This document shows, piece after piece, positions 11,877-21,898 of a stretch of 64,000 nt of DNA. The position numbers were made by a program, and so were the translations under genes. The stretch's first letter is position 1. Every line of letters begins with the position of its first letter. Below the pieces are notes generated by a model, which did no database searches, was not told the DNA's origin, and worked only from the letters and a program-made list of their open reading frames with translations. Origin of the DNA: Abelmoschus esculentus (lineage: Eukaryota; Streptophyta; Magnoliopsida; Malvales; Malvaceae). The stretch lies in contig JAUCBN010000023.1 in assembly GCA_035048815.1 (NCBI GenBank), positions 131,501 through 195,500 of the forward strand. The letters are read 5' to 3'.

Positions 11877-13608
11877 CCTTCTACTGCCATTGCTGCTATC
11901 CTTGCCTCATCCCTTGCTTTCGCTGATGGCTTCCACGGCAACGGTCAGGTATCTATTCCCCATTTATTCAAAATATGTTCTCTTTGGTGTGAATACAAAG
12001 TAAAACCCTCACTTCAGTGAAGTTAAGACTGAATGTTATGTAGCTTTTACTGGCCATTTTTTCGCTTTCCTATATGGCTTTTATTGGTATTGGACTTTAA
12101 AAGAATGAATATGGTAGGACTAGGAGAAGATTAATGAACTCTATAATACTAACAAATGATCACATCCCTCGGAGAAGATTAAAGATTGAATCTTAATATC
12201 GTGAATTGAAAAATATTATATCGAAAATATTATGTGTAAATTATAATGAAGGCCACTCCATTATGGGCAAAGTTATATTTAGGTCATTCAATTATTAAGT
12301 CATATTTGAATTACTCAGTTATATTATGATTACATTTTGGTCACTCAATCGTTAAACGTTGTCGTTTTATTAGATATAATGATAATTTTACTCCTCTAAG
12401 ATTTTATATTCTATTAATTTACTCTAAAATTTAAAATAACTCAATGAATTTGATATTTTTATTCTAAAACATATATCTTAAGTTCTTTTTATAAAACTAT
12501 GTATTTTCATTAAAACAATGGAGAGTAAAACATGTATGGGGTGATAAAGAGGACAATGGAAGAAGAAATGATGGGAGACTATATTTAGGATTTTCGAAGA
12601 GAGAAAATAATTTATTATTTAATTATTTTTAACATAGTTTATTATATATAATATGAGTATTTTTTGTATATGGCTCATCAGTTGGGTTAAATGGTTGATT
12701 TGAAAAGAACAAATAATAATTCATACAAAATTTAATGATTTTCTATCGATCAATAAATTAATTTAATACAATTTATGAATTAAAAGATTTAATTAATTGC
12801 TTTTTCAATGATAGATTAAATTAATTATTTTGTATAAAAGTAAAATATTCTTTTAACCTTTTATTAATTACTTTCAACGAAGTATAAAATCTTAAAATTT
12901 TAGTTATTAGACATTTCTATTGAACCTAACCCTCCTTAGTAAACTATCAATTTTTTATTTTTAATATTTTAGTTTAATTATAAACTAACATTTTAATCTA
13001 ATTTCAAAATTAAATAAATTTGTATACACTTATAGGTTAAACTATTAAAACCTGAATCACCTAAATAAATAACATCCATTATTACTAAGACCATTCAAGG
13101 AATTGAAGTATCATTCCTCATTTAAAAGAACTGAGATTAGATTTTTCTTAAATCTGAAGGACTTGGATGAAATTTACCCACAAAATGTTTGTATTTACTT
13201 TTGAACCAATCCAACCTACGACTGCTAAACGACAACCTGACAAATTGTAAGCAGACAAATCAGGAAAAAGCATAAGGTAAGTGAAACGGTGTCGTTTAAA
13301 CTACTTCCCAAAAAGTACTCATGTTTTCATCTAACAAACCATCAACCATTCGCTATATCAAGAGTGAATAACACGAACTACTTAAATATCGTAACGTGTG
13401 CAAAATACCTATCGATTGGCGCGTGAAAACCAGCTAGGAATAGGAACCTTTCAGTTTTCACCACTTCGTGTTTTATTTTTCCTGATTTAAATCGCGAGGG
13501 AATTCAATCATTATAAATAAGCCTAGAAAGGCGTTCCTAAGCCACGCCGATCTTTTAAACTCAAAACCAAAACCCCATTTTATATAAAAATTTTATCATC
13601 CAAAAAGA
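11877..13608. other. AT-rich intergenic region ending in the ARL8 promoter
   Basis: No gene seen. Around 12255-12360 there are short phrases of the ggtcactcaat type, also found in MITE-like elements elsewhere in this window, so this is probably old repeat DNA. A good TATA box (ttataaataa, 13511-13520) lies about 90 bases before the ARL8 start codon. Confidence 0.5.
13511..13520 (+). promoter_or_regulatory. TATA box of the ARL8 gene
   Basis: The stretch ttataaataa in otherwise mixed sequence stands about 90 bases upstream of the ARL8 ATG, leaving room for a short leader. Confidence 0.55.
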
Positions 13609-16205
13609 ATGGGATTATGGGAAGCTTTTCTCAATTGGCTTCGAAGGTAAGTTCTCTTCATTGTTTGGTTATTGCGAGGACGAAAGTGAATTTTGTAAGA
13701 AATTGTTTTTTTTTCATCTTAAAGTTGTAATCGAACTTGTTTTAATACTAATTTCGTTTTTGAATTTTATTATTTTGGTAGTTAATAGTTGGGTTGATCA
13801 TTGAGTATATAAATGTCTGGAACCAGTGCGTTAATGTTGTGGATTTTTTTTTTTTACATATAAAATTTTCTAATTGTAGTTTCCTCCCGTTTAAGTGGGC
13901 TATGTTTTGATTCTAAGATCATCCACTTACATGCGTATCGTTGTAATCAAAAGACCAGATTCGAATTGTTTTTTTTTTTTGTGTGTGTGTGACAATTGCT
14001 TGATGTGTAATTGAGTCTAAGCATTGCTGCCTAGACAGTTCATAGATTGTTGGCTATCTAACTATTGAAATGCTTGATTTTGGTAAAGAAGATGTTTTTC
14101 TCATCTATGCTCAAGCTACTTGGATCGTGGAGGTATTACGCTGATTATTGAACCAAATTGATAGTTGCAGCTAGTAGCAACCGGGACAGTTGCAGGGGAG
14201 TGAGTTTTGGTTTGTCTTACTGGTTCACTCGAGATAATGATATCTAGTTACAACATGATCATCTAAGTGATCACTGTAGTTTATCTGCAGATTTGGACAA
14301 TGCACAAATAGGAGAATTAAACAAGTGGCATGGTTATTGTTGAGTAGTCTTCATCGAGGTCTAGCTGTTTTTTTTTTGCAGTGTATTTTTCCTCGATGGT
14401 AATTAACTGGCTAACTAACCAAGTTCAGCTGTCCGAGTGAGGAATAAAACCAACCATCATCTCCCACTTTTGATGTTGTATGTAACGAAGTAAAATGGAA
14501 GTGGTCCAGCACAAACCTGAAAAGTGCTCATAATATCCCTAGCCTAACATCACTGCATGTGTTACACTGACTGAACGACTAGAATTTGAAATAGGAAGTC
14601 TTTCGTTTCCTTTTTGGTTGCGGGGGGTTGTCCAAACTAGCAAGCTGCCAAGTCATGAATTACACAAACAAGAGGGGATTGCATTATAATTTTTAAAGGG
14701 CTCTCAATGTGTTTTTTATTGTCTGTTTTTTTGCATAGTAATCCCATCTATTTTAATTAAATGTCCTGCGCGGTTATTCTTATTTCCGTTCTCCTTCTTG
14801 TAGTCTCTTTTTCAAGCAAGAAATGGAGTTATCTTTAATAGGCCTCCAGAATGCCGGAAAAACATCCCTTGTTAATGTCATTGCTGTAAGTGCATGTGAG
14901 AGTTATAAAGTTGTTTCGTTTGTTAGAATCCTCTCTCTTTTAGCTCAGTCCTGACAGCTTAACTTCTTTTTCAAGACTGGTGGATATAGTGAAGATATGA
15001 TACCAACGGTAAGTGACATGGCAAAGAACCGATATGCAAAATTATTCTTGAGCATGTTAACACACTTGAAACAAGTTTGTGTTTTAGTGTACTTTCGTTT
15101 CTTGTAATTTTCATTCTGTTTGCAGGTAGGATTTAATATGAGGAAAGTAACTAAAGGAAATGTCACAATAAAGTTATGGGATCTCGGGGGTCAACCAAGG
15201 TTCCGGAGCATGTGGGAGAGATACTGCCGTGCTGTTTCGGCTATTGTGTATGTTGTCCATACCTTTTAGCTACTATTTTTCTCTTTATAGCACGGACTTG
15301 GAACATGTGACATCATTTAATGTTTCTATGACATGCATGCTTGAGTATGTGAAGGATTAGGAAAAACAGAAAGGGTGGTCCTTCAAGTTCTTAATATGCT
15401 TGGGAACAACTCCATACCCTCCGAACGATTTATGGTCTATCTTCGGGTTAACCATGTTAAACTAAAATTGTAAATGCACAAACATTTCCGAATATCTAAT
15501 TAATGGCAATAAAAAGGTGGGAAATTATCCTCTGATAAATTCTGGTTCACTAGTGAGCTTATATCTAGCATGACCTAAAATACAAAGCTACCGGTTAATG
15601 GTTATTATAATTTATAATATTGTTTCATCATTCATCTAGTAGTAGTTGTAATTCCCTACACACAAATTCAAACCTTCTTGCTGTTCAAGGCTTGGTAATC
15701 AGCAACGAAAGCAGCATAGATTGATATATGCCATATTTGCCGGATAGAAAGACACTATTTGCACCATCATGTTGTCTTTATTATTGATGGTCAATTAGTT
15801 CTTATTCCGATTTTCTGCAATCTACAGATATGTCGTGGATGCTGCTGATTCTGATAACTTATCTGTCTCGAGAAGAGAACTCCATGACTTGTTAAGTAAA
15901 TCCTCACTGAGTGGCATTCCCCTGCTGGTACTTGGAAACAAGATCGACAAACCAGAAGCCTTGTCCAAGGAAAATTTGACAGAGCAAATGTAAGTAAAGA
16001 ATTAATGGTTAATCTTTATTTTTGCCTGACATAACCGAACCAGCGGTCATTAATTCATCAAAAACTTGTCATTGATGTTATGCACAGGGGGCTGAAGTCT
16101 ATTACAGACAGAGAAGTTTGTTGCTATACGATTTCATGCAAGAACTCAACCAACATCGATACGGTGATTGATTGGCTTGTGAAGCACTCAAAATCAAAGA
16201 ATTGA
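13609..16205 (+). CDS. ARL8: ADP-ribosylation factor-like 8 small GTPase
   Basis: ARL8 GTPases act on lysosome/vacuole-directed and cytoskeletal transport; plant homologues are also known host factors for tobamovirus replication. Six exons: 13609-13646, 14804-14885, 14976-15008, 15126-15247, 15828-15989 and 16088-16205, total 184 residues, the family's usual length. The N terminus [19 protein letters not shown] is the amphipathic helix. G1 is GLQNAGKTS, the switch II entry is [17 protein letters not shown]4 is NKID, and the G5 region is SCKN. Every guanine-nucleotide motif is intact. Start fixed by the diagnostic N-terminal helix and the nearby TATA box. Confidence 0.96.
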
Positions 16206-17160
16206 AAAACCTCAAGACTTCAGTTGGCTGTCTTTCTAACAAGGTTTGTCCGTGGCTGGGACCATGGTCTTAATGTCAAACTTGGCTTGAATCATTGGTA
16301 TTATATATAGTTTTGATGGGTGAGTAGAGCTTAAATTTGTTTGACCTCTTTTCATGTACAGAATATTGCTTTGTAAACGACTAAACGTGGTAAAACGTTT
16401 TGTATTTTTTAATCAAATAAAAGCCTTTTGGATTCATGATTAGATTAAAGTTCAAAAATTTTGCATCAACGGTGCTGGTCAAGTGATAGGCAGCTTGATT
16501 TTGTTTAAGTTAATACCGAGTTTTGAGACGTTATGTATACAAAAAAACTCTCTTAAAAGATTCACTTACCCTAATATATTTTGAATAGCTTAAAGGCTAA
16601 AGGTACTTTTATAAGTTAGTATTTGTTTATAAATATACTTTTGATAATATATAAATATCATGTAGACAAAACGATTTGAATTTATTCCTTAAATAAATAT
16701 TATCTGTTTTTCTATTAAGACGTTTATTGGGTTCGTATGATAAATATATTTTTATACTAGCTTTGATGGTGAGGTTTATTTTTTAACAGTTATATATATA
16801 ATAAATCAAATTTATAAAAAATGATGTCGCCTGCTAAAATAAAATTATTGCTTTAAACGATTGAAATGTGCAAAAATTGACATGTTCAAAGTTTAGGGAT
16901 CATATTTAAATTTTTCCGTAGTTAAGTGGGGCAATTGTGCCATTATTCCATAAATATTTAACCACCGGGTTTCCGCCGAGACTCCATTTTGACCCTAGGG
17001 TTCACATTTAGCTAATGCCCGCCAGTCGTTCCCGCCGAAAAGCCATGGAAATTCACTTAAAATAAAGAGAGAAGGGACTCAAAAGCAAATTCAATAAACT
17101 ATCCCCCGATTCAATTTTCCAGTCATCCAAACGGCCTTGTCAACTCCTCAGATTCTAACT
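16206..17160. other. Intergenic region
   Basis: The 3' flank of ARL8 followed by AT-rich DNA; no gene, tRNA or clear repeat seen. From about 16960 base composition becomes more GC-rich, as expected close to the next promoter. Confidence 0.4.
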
Positions 17161-17170
17161 TGTAATCGCC

Positions 17171-17231
17171 TATATATAAGTTGCTGCCGTGGTGCTTGAC
17201 GACTCTCGACTAGCAGATTTTGGCTCCACGG
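17171..17231 (+). promoter_or_regulatory. TATA box and first untranslated exon of a + strand unit
   Basis: A strong TATA box (tatatataag, 17171-17180) is followed about 50 bases later by ggctccacg and a donor-like gtaagt at 17232. This looks like a promoter with a short non-coding first exon. The nearest downstream + strand acceptor with coding potential that I could find is at 20424. Confidence 0.4.
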
Positions 17232-18214
17232 TAAGTAAAAGTTTATCGCCAGATGAGTTTTTAATCTCCACTTCCCTTTTAGTGTATATTTAATGTATTG
17301 TAATCTCTGATTTATTGGGGGAAACCTATCAGAGCCTAGGGTTAGGTTAACTTCTATGATTTCTATATTGTGATATAGAGAGAGTTTAGTCCTTTTCCTG
17401 ATTATTTGCATGAATTAAGTTAACATGTCGGCAATTAATAAAATATCCGAAGTAGGAATACTGATTACTTTTTATATTATTTGATTTTGGTACTCATTTG
17501 TTAAGAATCTTGTCAAAATACAAACTAATCTGAACTTCATTAAGTATTATAATATTATGCAGTATGAACTTAATTTAAGTTGAATTTGTACTGGATTCTT
17601 GTGATCCACTATCTCAAGTTGTAAAATTTGGGGAAGTTAAAAGAAGGGATTGAATGCATTCTGAGCATTGAAATTGGGATCTCTTTCACCCTGAGCGATA
17701 ATCATCTAAGTATATCGGAGTTCCCATTTTTTATGTTTAATATAGTTGGTTTTTAGATCTTTTATTCAAAGTCTTTATAAACTTTGATGAATATGCCGAG
17801 TATTAAGCTAGTCGTAAGGGTGCTGCTTGTCTAATTAAACAGCTAGATTAAAGATCAATTGGATAATTAGTTCCATTGGTCCCTGATCATTAAACACCGT
17901 CTCCTAATAAACTTTTGTTGATGAAATATGGTATAAGTGCTGTCTACTTTGGCTATTAAAGCCATTTGGTAAATCTACTAAGGGTTCCTAATGATCTCAT
18001 CTTTGACCAGGTTTTGTTTGCACCATTGGAAGGGTTTGGCCACATTGTTTAGTGCAGCCATTTCTTTTATCTCAAGACTTTGAGATCACAAGTATGAAAT
18101 AGCTTACCTATTAAAAATATTACATATAGATTAATGCTCGGAAAGATGAGTTTAGGATAGATTCCTCTTGGCTAATGTTTCAAAATGGTAATGGTAATAC
18201 CGAAAAACACAAGA

Positions 18215-18286
18215 GGGGCATTCCGAGAATCGAACTCGGGACCTCTTGCACCCAAAGCAAGAATCATACCACTAGACCAAATGCCC
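18215..18286 (-). tRNA. trnP-UGG: tRNA-Pro (anticodon TGG)
   Basis: 72 nt, minus strand, starting GGGCATTTGGTCTAGTGG and ending in AATGCCC plus discriminator C. The acceptor stem is perfectly paired, the anticodon arm is CTTGC/GCAAG around loop TTTGGGT, and the T arm GAGTTCGATTCTC has an ideal B box. No intron. It appears functional and is the best-formed member of the array. Confidence 0.93.
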
Positions 18287-19150
18287 ATCTTGAATGATTA
18301 GCACAACCTCTCTTTGATTATTAGCTCTTTGTTTCAAGATTTTGGTAAACATTTATATCTACCTTGTAAGTTGTTAGCAAGTTATGCTGCTGTTAGATTA
18401 TTAGCTGAGTTCTTAAACTAATGGTTCTTATTGGATACATAGGCAGTTATTGACTGATCAGTAAACTGAATCCTGAAGTCTAACAATGCATTATGTAGAG
18501 GTGCCATCTACTTTAACTGCTTAAGCCATTTTGTAAATCTAGTTAGGATCCTGAAATGAATCCTGCCTTGATGAGGTTCTGCGCCTCTGTAGTACTTTGC
18601 CCCTCTGTTTAATATAGTCATTACACAAGAAACATTTAAATGAGGTTTTACATTGATAAAAAGATAGAGCATAGAGACTTCTCTTTCACTTGTTTTTCTT
18701 GCGATAAACATTTTATTCATCAAAGTATTTTAAATCTGCTCCTCAAATGTTGGTTTATTACATTCTTATGTATGCGATTTCTTCCTTTGGCAGTGTTAAG
18801 GCAATATACATATTTGAAGACTTTTCGATCAAGCCTAAGAAGAATAGCTTGCCCTTTGTTTATTTGGTGTCCTTTATTGTTGAACAAGTCTAAGCTCGAA
18901 TACAGGTACTTCGGAGTTTGAAGAGAACTTAGAGTCAGATTTTTAGAGATGCTCTTCAAATGCATATTCTTCTTCTTATGGATTCCCTTTTGTTTTAACA
19001 GGTTTAAGTCGGATTTTTAAAGATGCTCTTGAAATGCATATTCTTCTGTTTATTACATGCTTTATTTAACAGGTTTATGTCAGATTTTCATTTTCGGATG
19101 ACTATAAGATTAAAGGCAGTGTTTAAAGGAACTAAAAGGTAAAAGAATTT

Positions 19151-19222
19151 GGGGCATTCCGAGAATTGAACTCGGGACCTCTCGCGCCCTAAGCAAAAAT
19201 AATACCACTAGACCAAATGCTT
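19151..19222 (-). pseudogene. Degenerate tRNA-Pro (anticodon AGG)
   Basis: Same 72-nt framework as its neighbours with loop TTAGGGC. The acceptor 5' strand reads AAGCATT against AATGCCC, leaving two A-C mismatches at the end, and the anticodon stem relies on T-G wobbles. Likely a decaying copy. A and B boxes are largely kept, so transcription is possible. Confidence 0.75.
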
Positions 19223-19745
19223 TGTTTAATACATAGAATGTTTAGTGATAAAACTATTTGTATGCTATTTTAGATTAGGTATGCAAATTATAAGCTAACA
19301 GGGATATAAATCCGCAACTCAAATATCAGTTGATTGATCCCTCCCCCTTGGGCAGGGAAAAGGCAGTTTTCTTTCATCTAAAGACTTTGAGATTAAACAT
19401 ATGAAGAATTGCTTGCCCTTTAAGAGTCGTAGTACATGGACCTGCCCTTCAAATGCGTATCAGATTTCCATCTTTTGGATGGCTGTAAAGGTACATGAAA
19501 TAATCTTTTAAAAGGCAGCTTAATTTGTTTTTTATTCTTACTCACTGAAAAGGAATCTTGTCAGGAACCAAATGGATCTGAAGTTACTAAGCCTCTTTAT
19601 ATTTTTTTATTTATTAAGTTAACTTAGAATTGCATTCCAAGAATTTGTTGAGCTCAGAACATCTAACTAGTAATAAAGTACGTTTATTCAATTTTACATT
19701 TAGGTATGCTAGTTCAACAAACGTTGACTCAAATAGAATAGAACA

Positions 19746-19817
19746 GGGGCATTCCGAGAATTGAACTCGGGACCTTTTGCACCCGAAGCAAGAATCATAC
19801 CACTAGACCAAATGCCC
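19746..19817 (-). tRNA. trnP-CGG: tRNA-Pro (anticodon CGG)
   Basis: 72 nt with perfect acceptor stem (GGGCATT/AATGCCC) and loop TTCGGGT, giving anticodon CGG. The T loop reads TTCAATT with the CCGAG/CTCGG stem kept. One base at the top of the anticodon arm region differs from the TGG copy (AAAAGG instead of AAGAGG), giving a possible C-A mismatch at the first stem pair. Probably functional. Confidence 0.87.
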
Positions 19818-20182
19818 GTCTGTGAAATTTAAAGCTACCTTCTATTGATGTCTTATAAATTATACTGGTGTCAAAGTAATGGTTTAAAAATGTTGTTATG
19901 GGGCTAACAGCAGTTTAGTGTTATGTGGGATGAACCTTTTGTTTGCGAGGCTCTGCAACTGAATCTTAGAGTCTATCATGATGCAATATGCAGAGGTGCT
20001 ATCTACTTGAGCTGCTAAATCATTTTGTAATTCTAGTTACGATCCTTGAGTGAATCCCACCTTGACAAGGTTTTGGTTTTACACTTGTATTTCTTCACCA
20101 CTCAGTTTTATAGACAAAATGGGATAAAATGAGGCTATGTATATACATTTTATACGTCAAGTATTTAGAGGAAAACATGACT

Positions 20183-20254
20183 GGGGCATTCCGAGAATTG
20201 CCCTTGGAACCTGTTGCACCCTAAGCAAGAGTCATACCACAAGACCAAACGCCC
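20183..20254 (-). pseudogene. tRNA-Pro pseudogene (anticodon AGG)
   Basis: The acceptor stem still pairs (GGGCGTT, one G-T) and the loop gives AGG. The T arm is broken: TTCCAAGGGCAATTC replaces the conserved GGTTCGA-type loop, so the internal B box and the T-stem pairing are lost. The D arm has TCTTGTGG in place of TCTAGTGG. Non-functional. Confidence 0.8.
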
Positions 20255-20424
20255 AATGTTGATACTTATTGTGTCTAGTTATGATGCTAGTTTGTACAAT
20301 TTTAGATTGTAGGAATCCATACCAATAGAATAGTACAATAAAGTGGCATAAAGATAAGCTTAGAGGACCATTAGGCAGCTATGTAGAAATTCATTAGAAA
20401 ATACTGTTTTTGTATGCCCTGCAG

Positions 20425-20666
20425 GCCAATTATCGGCTGGCTATGGCAGGTCTAATGTCTAATGTTCCCGATGCTCTACAATATTACAGGTCAGGCAATA
20501 CCTTGCCCAACTAGGAAATTAGCATTTATACATTATCGAGAGGTGAAGCCTAAACTTCTTTATATACAGTTGACTTGTGGCTATATTCTTTTGATTGTTT
20601 TTTGCTTCCAGTCAAGATTTACTCTTTGACAACTCCATTATTCACCTAAATTCGCCACTAGAGTGA
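20425..20666 (+). CDS. Putative two-exon microprotein, unknown function
   Basis: Exon 20425-20489 follows ccctgcag; ATG at 20443 begins MAGLMSNVPDALQYY. A donor gtcagg at 20490 and an acceptor ttgcttccag (ending 20611) join in phase to a second exon that reads SQDLLFDNSIIHLNSPLE and stops at 20664-20666, giving 33 residues. Splicing in frame across a good acceptor supports it, as does the TATA/first-exon signal at 17.17 kb. I do not recognise the peptide; it has no transmembrane or signal segment. If the 17.2 kb exon is joined to it, the intron of about 3.2 kb contains four tRNA-Pro copies on the other strand. It may be a small conserved protein or a fragment of a lost gene. Confidence 0.3.
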
Positions 20667-20746
20667 GCATGTTAGTAGCATTTAGCAAACCTTGGAAGAA
20701 CAAAATATGAATTATTAGGAAAGAAATAAGGGTGAGTTAGGAAAAA

Positions 20747-20807
20747 AGGGCCCAAACGCTGACCTCTTGATCCGCAGTCAAATGCTCTACCACTGAGCTA
20801 TGGACCC
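20747..20807 (-). pseudogene. Truncated tRNA-Cys pseudogene
   Basis: It matches the two following tRNA-Cys copies in acceptor, D and anticodon arms but is only 61 nt: about 11 bases are missing from the T arm, which removes the B box. The loop CTGCGGA still carries GCA with an altered base 3' of it. Confidence 0.85.
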
Positions 20808-20845
20808 GATTTTTCTTTGTTGGACAAAAGCAAATATAATAAAGA

Positions 20846-20917
20846 AGGGCCCAACCGGGCTCGAAACAGTGACCTCTTGATCTGCAGTCAAATGCTCTAC
20901 CACTGAGCTATGGACCC
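20846..20917 (-). tRNA. trnC-GCA: tRNA-Cys (anticodon GCA), slightly degenerate T arm
   Basis: 72 nt, minus strand, beginning GGGTCCATAGCTCAGTGG, loop CTGCAGA, ending GGGCCCT. Acceptor, D and anticodon arms are intact. The T stem ACTGT against CCGGT has one T-C mismatch and a T-G wobble next to the loop, so activity may be reduced. Confidence 0.8.
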
Positions 20918-20992
20918 ATTTGTTTTTAGTGGACAAAAGCTTCTTTTCAAATCTGAAGGCATATAAAAAGGAATTAGAAAAAGTAATATAAA

Positions 20993-21064
20993 AGGGCCCA
21001 ACCGAGTTCGAACCGGTGACCTCTTGATCTGCAGTCAAATGCTCTACCACTGAGCTATGGACCC
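20993..21064 (-). tRNA. trnC-GCA: tRNA-Cys (anticodon GCA)
   Basis: 72 nt with all four arms paired. The T arm ACCGGTTCGAAC is ideal, with a single G-T wobble at the loop side of the stem. It is the best of the three tRNA-Cys copies and very probably functional. Confidence 0.92.
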
Positions 21065-21168
21065 ATTTGTTGTTAGTTGACAAACCTAGAAGCATCAAAT
21101 TCATTGGGTAAATGAACCTAAAATATATGGTGCAACCAAACCCATTTAGAATCCTGAAATGAGATACA

Positions 21169-21240
21169 GGGGCATTCCGAGAATTGAACTCGGGACCTCT
21201 TGCACCCTAAGCAAGAATCATACCACTAGACCAAATGCCC
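21169..21240 (-). tRNA. trnP-AGG: tRNA-Pro (anticodon AGG)
   Basis: 72 nt with perfect acceptor stem, anticodon arm CTTGC/GCAAG, loop TTAGGGT and an intact T arm GAGTTCAATTCTC. It differs from the TGG copy at only two positions, one of them the first anticodon base. Functional; the A at position 34 would be modified to inosine. Confidence 0.92.
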
Positions 21241-21578
21241 TAACATTTGATGTTGTAATCTCAATTTAAACAATTATCTATTAGATATATCATCTCACCA
21301 TAATGAACAAACCATGACTGAGAAGTGTGAGTGAGCAAGTACTTATCCACCGTTAATATCTTTAGTAAATGAATTGTCTTTAAAAACGGAGAAAATAATA
21401 GCAAAAGGTAATTAGGTGAATCCTACGCTTTAATCCCGGTATTCTCTGCAGACCACGTTTGTGATACACCTCCCGTTTGCTGTTTTTAGTTACCCAATTG
21501 ACCTATTAATATTCCCACACCCAACAAATCCGAAGAAGAGGGTTAAGACAATCACTTAGATTTGCGTTTGCCTTCTCG

Positions 21579-21701
21579 ATGGCAACATTTGCAGGGCCAG
21601 GGACGCAACAAAAGTGCAAGGCATGCGACAAGACTGTCGATCTGGGTGATAAGCTGACTGCTGAGAATCGGGTTTATCACCATTGCAATGCTACTCTCAA
21701 G
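21579..21701 (+). pseudogene. LIM-domain protein first-exon fragment (WLIM-like) with zinc-ligand deletion
   Basis: Open for 41 codons from ATG: MATFAGPGTQQKCKACDKTV, then a Leu/Asp-containing strand, VYHHCNATLK and a donor-like gtaaat. This is the start of a two-LIM plant protein (actin-binding WLIM type). In intact relatives YHK is followed by ACFRCHHC; here about seven residues (KACFRCH) are missing in frame, so the LIM finger loses a Cys and a His ligand. No second exon follows: the next 200 bases run into the tail of the MRS2 gene on the opposite strand. Probably a dead, truncated copy that kept its leader. Confidence 0.7.
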
Positions 21702-21898
21702 GTAAATAATATTTAATGTTTTGTTAGATGTTAAATGGCAAAAAATGAACATTTTAGGCATTGTAGCTGCTGCAGGTGCATGTATTAATTATTAACAAAC
21801 CCATTGTTCTTGTTCAGACAAATCAAATCCAGGAATGGTTTATACAATACCATCATTAGCTTCGTGTTATTATCCACATACAGTTTGGTCTCAAAGAC

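Larger units (their letters stand above)
17930..20260. repeat. Segmental repeats carrying the tRNA-Pro copies
   Basis: Three related blocks begin near 17936, 18497 and 19992. Each holds a version of 'rtctacttt..ctgctaaagccattttgtaaatctagttagg', then 'cttgaccaggttttg', and lies a few hundred bases before a tRNA-Pro copy. A shorter direct repeat of about 75 bases sits at 18934-19083 (gtcagatttttagagatgctctt twice). The array grew by repeated tandem duplication and has since diverged. Confidence 0.65.

Noticed and set aside
11877..11960. Possible secretory-signal coding stretch (IAAILASSLAFADGFHGN) after the ZFPL1 stop
   Set aside because: The frame is not linked to an ATG or to a following exon; it most likely belongs to the 3' UTR.
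20787..21104. 105-codon open frame on the minus strand with an internal repeat
   Set aside because: It is read-through of two tRNA-Cys genes (the repeated VVEHLTADQEVT peptide is a translated tRNA); not a protein gene.
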